Source: Pseudomonas fluorescens (GTDB lineage: Bacteria; Pseudomonadota; Gammaproteobacteria; Pseudomonadales; Pseudomonadaceae). From it: a stretch of 64,000 nucleotides of DNA. The notes beneath the pieces were generated by a model. It saw nothing but the letters and a program-made list of their open reading frames with translations, did no database searches and had not been told where the DNA came from. The translations under genes and the position numbers were made by a program. Positions 59,039 to 64,000 of this stretch are shown one piece after another. The stretch is from NCBI RefSeq assembly GCF_902498185.1, contig NZ_CABVIX010000003.1, positions 372,001-436,000 of the forward strand, written 5' to 3'. Within the stretch, counting starts at the first letter, position 1. Each line of letters starts with the position of its first letter.

Positions 59039-59986
59039 ATGGACACCCTGCAAAACATGCGTGCTTTTAGCTGCGTCGCCCAGGTGGGCAGTTTCACTGC
59101 CGCCGCCGCGCAACTGGATACGACCACCGCGAACGTCTCGCGGGCGGTTTCCAACCTCGAAGCGCATCTGCAAACCCGACTGCTCAACCGGACCACCCGC
59201 CGCATCGCGCTGACCGAGGCCGGCAAGCGCTACCTGATGCGCTGCGAGCAGATCCTCACCTACGTCGAGGAGGCCGAAGCCGAGGCCAGCGACGCCCACG
59301 CCCGGCCGGCCGGGCAACTGAAAGTGCATTCGATGACCGGCGTAGGCCAGCACTTCGTGATCGACGCGATCGCCCGCTACCGGGAGACCCACCCGGACGT
59401 GACCTTCGACCTGACCATGGCCAACCGCGTGCCGGACCTGCTCGACGAGGGCTACGACGTGTCCATCGTGCTCGCCAGCGAGCTGCCGGATTCGGGGTTC
59501 GTGTCCCAGCGCCTGGGCATTACCTACAGCATCGTCTGCGCCTCACCGGAGTACGTGGCGCGCCACGGTATCGCGCGCAAGCCTGCCGACCTGCTGGGGC
59601 ATGCGTGTCTGCGCATGGTCAGTCCGGTGATCCCACTGGAGAAGTGGATGTTCAACGGCCCCGAGGGGCAAGAGCTGGCCACCATCACGTCGTCGCCCTT
59701 CCAGGTGAACTCGGCCGATGCCATGAAGACCGCGATCCGCAGCGGCATGGGCGTCGGCGTGCTGCCGATCTACTCGGCCATCGACGGCCTGCGCGATGGC
59801 AGCCTGGTGCGAGTGATGCCCGAGTACCGGTTGCAGGAGCTGAACCTGTACGCCATCTACCCTTCGCGCCAGTACCTGGATGCGAAGATCAAGACCTGGG
59901 TCGAGTACCTGCGCAACTCGCTGCCAGAGATTCTGGCGGCCCACGAGGCAGACCTGAAAACTCATGAGTTGCTGATCGCCAACTGA
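59039..59986 (+). CDS. LysR-family regulator of the AaeAB-type operon (probable)
   Basis: The product is 315 residues. MDTLQNMRAFSCVAQVGSF begins a standard LysR HTH (AAAAQLDTTTANVSRAVSNLE), and residues about 95-300 form the effector domain of the CrgA/DmlR-like branch. It is divergently transcribed from the OMF-FUSC operon across a 186-bp gap, the classical LysR arrangement for autoregulation and activation of the neighbour. Aromatic acids are plausible inducers by analogy with AaeR. Confidence 0.9.
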   Translation: MDTLQNMRAFSCVAQVGSFTAAAAQLDTTTANVSRAVSNLEAHLQTRLLNRTTRRIALTEAGKRYLMRCEQILTYVEEAEAEASDAHARPAGQLKVHSMTGVGQHFVIDAIARYRETHPDVTFDLTMANRVPDLLDEGYDVSIVLASELPDSGFVSQRLGITYSIVCASPEYVARHGIARKPADLLGHACLRMVSPVIPLEKWMFNGPEGQELATITSSPFQVNSADAMKTAIRSGMGVGVLPIYSAIDGLRDGSLVRVMPEYRLQELNLYAIYPSRQYLDAKIKTWVEYLRNSLPEILAAHEADLKTHELLIAN

Positions 59987-60131
59987 AAAAGCTGCTGCAT
60001 CGGGGCGGAGGACAATGGTAGGTTGCTATGTATTGGGTTCGCCCTTATCGCGTAGCGCGGGCAAGTCGGGGCGCCGAACCGCCGCTCCTACCTCCGCAAT
60101 AGCCATTTCCGCCCCAGCAGAGAACTTGCCG

Positions 60132-61103
60132 ATGAAAAAGAACGTCCTCGCTTTCAGCCGTGTCACCCCGGCCACCGTCGAACGCTTGCAGCAGGATTTC
60201 AACGTTATCGTCCCCAATCCCAAGCAGGGCGATATCGCCGCGCAGTTCAACGAAGCCCTGCCGCAGGCCCACGGCCTGATCGGCGTCGGCCGCAAGCTGG
60301 GCCGAGACCAGCTCGAAGGCGCGGGCAAGCTGGAAGTGGTGTCGAGCATTTCGGTCGGCTACGACAACTATGACGTGGCCTACTTCAACGAACGCGGCAT
60401 CGCGCTGACCAACACCCCGGATGTGCTGACCGAGAGCACCGCGGACCTTGCCTTTTCGCTGGTCATGGGCAGCGCCCGGCGCGTCGCCGAGCTCGATGCC
60501 TGGACCAAGGCCGGCAACTGGCAGGCGACCATCGCCCCCGGCCATTTCGGCAGCGATGTGCACGGCAAGACCCTGGGCATCGTCGGCCTTGGCAACATCG
60601 GCGCGGCCATCGCCCGCCGCGGCCGCTTCGGTTTCAACATGCCTGTGGTGTACAGCGGCAACAGCCGCAAGCCCCAGCTTGAGCAGGAGCTCGGCGCGCA
60701 GTTCCGCAGCCTCGACCAGTTGCTGGCCGAAGCCGATTTCGTAGTGATCGTGGTGCCGCTGAGCGCAGCCACCCGCAAGCTGATCAGCACCCGTGAACTG
60801 CAGCTGATGAAGCCCAGCGCATTCCTCATCAACATCGCCCGCGGGCCAGTGGTGGATGAGGCCGCGCTGATCGAAGCGCTGCGTAGCGGCACCATCCGTG
60901 GCGCGGGCCTGGACGTGTACGAGAAAGAGCCGCTGCGCGAGTCGCCGCTGTTCCAGCTGCCCAATGCCCTGACCCTGCCGCACATCGGCTCGGCCACCGC
61001 CGAAACCCGCGACGCCATGGCCAGCCGCGCGGTGGACAACCTGCGCGCAGCGCTACTGGGCGAGCGGCCGCAGGACCTGGTGAACCCGCAGGTCTGGAAG
61101 TAA
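60132..61103 (+). CDS. D-2-hydroxyacid dehydrogenase (2-ketogluconate/glyoxylate reductase, GhrB/TkrA type)
   Basis: The product is 323 residues. NAD(P)-binding GIVGLGNIGAAIARRG, catalytic Arg in NIARGPVVDEAAL, Glu in GLDVYEKEPL and His in LPHIGSATAET form the family active site. In Pseudomonas such enzymes reduce 2-keto-D-gluconate or glyoxylate/hydroxypyruvate. The ATG at 60132 gives the family N terminus MKKNVLAFSR; the longer frame from 60015 is rejected. No sugar-acid genes are adjacent, so the substrate is inferred from family only. Confidence 0.88.
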   Translation: MKKNVLAFSRVTPATVERLQQDFNVIVPNPKQGDIAAQFNEALPQAHGLIGVGRKLGRDQLEGAGKLEVVSSISVGYDNYDVAYFNERGIALTNTPDVLTESTADLAFSLVMGSARRVAELDAWTKAGNWQATIAPGHFGSDVHGKTLGIVGLGNIGAAIARRGRFGFNMPVVYSGNSRKPQLEQELGAQFRSLDQLLAEADFVVIVVPLSAATRKLISTRELQLMKPSAFLINIARGPVVDEAALIEALRSGTIRGAGLDVYEKEPLRESPLFQLPNALTLPHIGSATAETRDAMASRAVDNLRAALLGERPQDLVNPQVWK

Positions 61104-61135
61104 ATCAACTCACACGGCAGGCGGCGTTCGGTTTT

Positions 61136-61741
61136 CTACCTCAACCTGCGCCGCAGCCCGTTCACCTTGCGCACCACATACCTGGGGCGATGCTTGGTTT
61201 CCTGGTAGATCCGCCCGACGTACTCCCCCAGTATCCCGATCCCGATCAGTTGCACCCCTCCCAGAAACAGGATCGCCGTCATCAATGACGGGTACCCCGG
61301 CACATCAGTGCCGAACAGCACCTTGTCGATCACCATGTACACCGCGAACCCGATGGCGAACAGCGACACGACCCCGCCAATGTAGGACCACAGGCGCAAG
61401 GGCACGGTGCTGAACGAGGTGATTCCGTCCAGCGCCAGGTTCCACAACAGCCAAGGGTTGAACTTGCTCGACCCGGCCACCCGCGGGGCCCGGTCGTACT
61501 CGACGATCTCGGTGCGGAAACCTACCCAGGACAGCACCCCCTTCATGAACAGCTGCTGCTCGGGCAACTGGCGGATGGCGGCCACGACCTTGCGGTCGAG
61601 CAGGCGGAAATCGCCGACGTTCTCCTCGATGTGGGTCGAAGCGATGCGGTTGTGCAGGCGGTAGTAGAGGCTGGCCGTCCAGCGCTTGAAGCGAGTGTCG
61701 CTGGAGCGGTCGCGGCGCTTGGCGAGGACGACACACCAGCA
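61136..61741 (-). pseudogene. Remnant of GtrB-like bactoprenol glucosyltransferase
   Basis: The minus-strand frame is open from about 61741 to 61136 and reads [20 protein letters not shown], then [38 protein letters not shown] and two C-terminal membrane helices. This is the last two thirds of a GtrB-type family 2 glycosyltransferase. The first 110 or so residues, which hold the nucleotide-sugar and DxD metal site, are absent; a TGA precedes the remnant at 61742-61744 and the adjoining DNA encodes another protein. Internal GTG starts cannot restore activity. Confidence 0.85.
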
Positions 61742-62251
61742 TCACCAGCAGGCACAACTTGGCCATGAGACGCTGATCGCTGCGCCCTACCTGCGAGGTC
61801 ACACCGATCAAGGCCAGCGTCGCCAGCGCCAGCAGCGCCAGGCTGAACCAGAGCGTGCCTGGCGTGATCAGCAGATCGGTATGCTCGGCGATCAGCCCGA
61901 GGCGCTGGCCTGTCGTCGCGAGCCACTGCACCGCGCTGGCGTGGGCGCGATGAAGTAGTGTCGGGCCAGCCGGGCCAAGGCCAGGGCCGCGGCGCTGGCC
62001 GCCAGCAGCAGCGGCAATGGGAAGAGGTTGGGCGCGGTGGTGCTGAAGCTCAGTCCGGCGTACAGCCAGTCGGTCAGCAACCGGCCTTCCTGGGCCCAGG
62101 CGTTACCGGCCACTTGCGAGCGCCAGCTGTCATCGATGTAGAAATGGTCGGCCAGCAGCAGCGGTAGCAGGTGAAGCCCCACCGCCAGCAGGCACAGCAC
62201 CTGGACCTCACGCTGCGACAGATGCCTGTCCCACAGTGCCGCTGCCGCCAT
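61736..62251 (-). pseudogene. Remnant of GtrII-like glucosyltransferase
   Basis: From ATG 62251 the minus strand encodes about 100 sound residues of a membrane protein (QVLCLLAVGLHLLPLLLADH, then FYIDDSWRSQVAGNAWAQEG) of the GtrII type that transfers glucose from the lipid carrier to O-antigen. After about 61960 the frame shifts; a second frame (61931 to about 61736) supplies further hydrophobic helices (WFSLALLALATLALIGV) and then runs out of phase into the gtrB remnant. A full protein is about 500 residues, so most of it has been deleted. Confidence 0.75.
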
Positions 62252-62256
62252 GTTCC

Positions 62257-63186
62257 CTACCTTGCTCGCTGAGTGTGCTCGGCAAGTGTAGACAGCGGCG
62301 CGGGGACGATCGCTGAATGTGCAGGCTTGCGGAACACCAGCACGTTGCCGAGCATCACCAGCACCAGACCGGCCAGCGCGGGCGCGGTCCACTGGTAGCC
62401 TTCGGCAAAGGCCGAGACGTTCAGCGCCACCAAGGGGAAGAGTACCGTGCAGTAGGCCGCCCGCTCCGGCCCCATGCGACCGACCAGGGTCAGGTAGGCG
62501 GTAAAGCCGATCACCGACCCCGGGATGACCAGGTACATCAGCGAGCCGACATACCGGGCGTTCCATTCCATGGCAAAGGGGATGCCTGCCAGCAGGCAGT
62601 ACACGCCCAGCATGCCCGCGCCGTAGAGCATGCCCCAGGCGTTGGTGGTCATGGGCTTGAGACCGGCTTTCTGCTGCATGCTCGACAGCATGTTGCCGGC
62701 GGAGAAGCACAGCGTGCCGAGCAGCGCCAGGCCAAGGCCGATGAGGGTTTCACGGCTGGCACCGTGGTCTGACAGTTCTGGCCAGAACAGCATGCCCAGC
62801 CCGGCCAGCCCGAGCGCGCCACCGCCCAGCACGTTGGCGGCGATGCGCTGGCCGAAGAACACCCGGGCGTTCAGCGCGTTCCACAGGGTGGCGGTGGAAA
62901 ACACCACGGCGATCAGGCCGCTGGCGATCCACTGGCTGGCGGTCAGGAAGCACATGAAGTTGACGCAGAACAGGCACAGGCCCTGGGCAAGGCAGATCAG
63001 GTGGCCCCGGCGATCCATGGGTTGCAGGCGCCGAGTGAGGAGCAGGATGGCGAACAGGATGAGTCCGGCCAGGGCGAAACGGTAGACGATGGACACCGGA
63101 ATCTCGACCACGCCCAGTTGCAGCTTGAGCGCGATCCAGGTGGTGCCCCAGATAAGGACGGTGAGCAAGTAGAGGGACAGGTTCAT
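62257..63186 (-). CDS. DMT-superfamily transporter, EamA family
   Basis: The product is 309 residues with about ten transmembrane helices in two EamA repeats. LLTVLIWGTTWIALKLQLG and PVSIVYRFALAGLILF begin repeat 1; NAWGMLYGAGMLGVYCLLAG lies in repeat 2. It is probably an inner-membrane metabolite or drug exporter; the substrate is unknown. It starts 148 bp from, and divergent to, the AraC gene, which may control it. Confidence 0.88.
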   Translation of the reverse strand: MNLSLYLLTVLIWGTTWIALKLQLGVVEIPVSIVYRFALAGLILFAILLLTRRLQPMDRRGHLICLAQGLCLFCVNFMCFLTASQWIASGLIAVVFSTATLWNALNARVFFGQRIAANVLGGGALGLAGLGMLFWPELSDHGASRETLIGLGLALLGTLCFSAGNMLSSMQQKAGLKPMTTNAWGMLYGAGMLGVYCLLAGIPFAMEWNARYVGSLMYLVIPGSVIGFTAYLTLVGRMGPERAAYCTVLFPLVALNVSAFAEGYQWTAPALAGLVLVMLGNVLVFRKPAHSAIVPAPLSTLAEHTQRAR

Positions 63187-63334
63187 GGCAGGGTTCGCTC
63201 GACGATTCGGTTTTCAGACTGTCGTACCTTCGGCCATGCTCTGCGGACCCGCTTGCACAAACTTGCGCTTTTACCCTGCCCCGCTCTCCATGCCGGTCTC
63301 AACCGCAGTACGATAGGCGCCAGAGGACCCGCCC

Positions 63335-64000
63335 ATGACGCCACTCAACCAGCTGCAAGTGTTCAACACCATGCACGCATCGCCTCACGCCCGCCTGGAG
63401 CACAGCGCGCAATTGGGTGATGGCCTCGCCGCAGCGCTGTGGCGCAACCGTGATGATGCCCGCGACTACCAGGCGCCGAGCCATCACACCTTGTCCTGCT
63501 ACATCGACGACGGTACTGGCACCTTCCGCCGCCAGCGCCCTGCCGACAAGGGCGGGCCGGACAAGCTCTGCATCATGCCGGCGGGTCATGAGTCCAACTG
63601 GGTGGTCAACGGGGCGATCCGCCTTGCGCACCTGTATATCAGCGAGGAGCAGTTCGCCCTCGGCTGCGTACGCCTGCTCGACCGCGAGCCACGCGAGATG
63701 CAATTGACCGAGGCGACCTTTCTCGAGGACCCGCAACAGGCCCGTCGCTTTCGCCAATTGATCGGCCTGGACTGGGACGAGCCTGGCGAACGCCTGCTGG
63801 CCAGCAGCCTGGCCCACGAGATCGTCGACCATGCGGTGCTCAGCCAGGCGGGTTTGCGCCAGGGCCTGCGCCTCAAGGGAGGGTTGGCGCCGCACCAGCG
63901 GCGCCGGCTGGCCGAATACATCGAAGCACACCTTGACCAGCCCATCACCCTCGGTGAACTGGCCGAGCGCTGCAACCTTTCCGAATATCACTTTGCACGC
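63335..64000 (+). CDS. AraC-family transcriptional regulator (partial)
   Basis: The frame is open from ATG 63335 to the window edge (222 codons). The N-terminal part is a sensor domain (residues about 1-165, with LSCYIDDGTGTFRRQ and LCIMPAGHESNWVV), and an AraC HTH begins near residue 185 with RRLAEYIEAHLDQPITLGELAERCNLSEYHFAR. About 60-80 C-terminal residues, including the second HTH, lie outside the window. It is divergent from the DMT transporter gene. Confidence 0.88.
   Translation, partial: MTPLNQLQVFNTMHASPHARLEHSAQLGDGLAAALWRNRDDARDYQAPSHHTLSCYIDDGTGTFRRQRPADKGGPDKLCIMPAGHESNWVVNGAIRLAHLYISEEQFALGCVRLLDREPREMQLTEATFLEDPQQARRFRQLIGLDWDEPGERLLASSLAHEIVDHAVLSQAGLRQGLRLKGGLAPHQRRRLAEYIEAHLDQPITLGELAERCNLSEYHFAR

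Noticed and set aside
61305..61931. 208-codon frame over the gtr remnant junction as a real gene
   Set aside because: Its first third continues the GtrII-like membrane segment and the rest is the out-of-phase shadow of the GtrB remnant, so it is a chimeric open frame and not a functional protein.

Overview
This window is a piece of the core chromosome of a Pseudomonas, almost certainly of the P. putida group. Composition is high-GC. Gene content and order match the known Pseudomonas arrangement (sspBA, petABC, rplM-rpsI, zapE, trpS, cysDNC, algW, aapJQMP, moaCDE, phoH, then a twelve-gene alginate operon). Species assignment is inference from gene content; no rRNA or tRNA gene was seen.

Layout. 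1-4761 (minus strand): end of sspB, sspA, the cytochrome bc1 operon petABC and the rplM-rpsI ribosomal operon, with recognisable sigma-70 promoters and terminators. 5012-10976: an aldo/keto reductase, a GlxA-type regulator, zapE, trpS with a C-terminal extension, an alpha/beta hydrolase and a ZapG/YhcB-like protein. 11030-16759: methionine gamma-lyase, a tiny exported protein that is only a phage-tail-type S74 chaperone domain, cysNC-cysD for sulfate activation, and a Nif3-like protein. 16961-29976: AlgW protease, the acidic/general amino-acid ABC transporter aapJQMP, an esterase, RhlB helicase, moaCDE, a PIN-PhoH ATPase, a polysaccharide-deacetylase-like protein with degraded metal-site motifs, and YaaA.

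30301-46785 is the centrepiece: a complete alginate operon algD-8-44-K-E-G-X-L-I-J-F-A behind an AlgU-type (sigma-22) promoter with a leader of about 430 nt and an AlgR-like box upstream. AlgD and AlgA supply GDP-mannuronate, Alg8/Alg44 polymerise under c-di-GMP control, AlgK/X/G/L form the periplasmic scaffold and editing machinery, AlgI/J/F/X acetylate, and AlgE exports. AlgW, the protease that starts MucA degradation and so frees AlgU, is encoded about 14 kb away.

46799-64000 is more accessory: a small unknown membrane protein, an SDR, REP-like hairpins, two unrelated but complete tripartite efflux operons back to back (EmrAB-type and AaeAB/FUSC-type, each with its own NodT-type outer-membrane lipoprotein and a LysR regulator), a 2-hydroxyacid dehydrogenase, the wreck of a GtrII/GtrB O-antigen glucosylation pair, a DMT exporter and a truncated AraC regulator.

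No wholly new multi-gene system was recognised. The most unusual items are the stand-alone secreted S74 chaperone domain, the degenerate deacetylase, the TrpS extension and the gtr deletion remnant.
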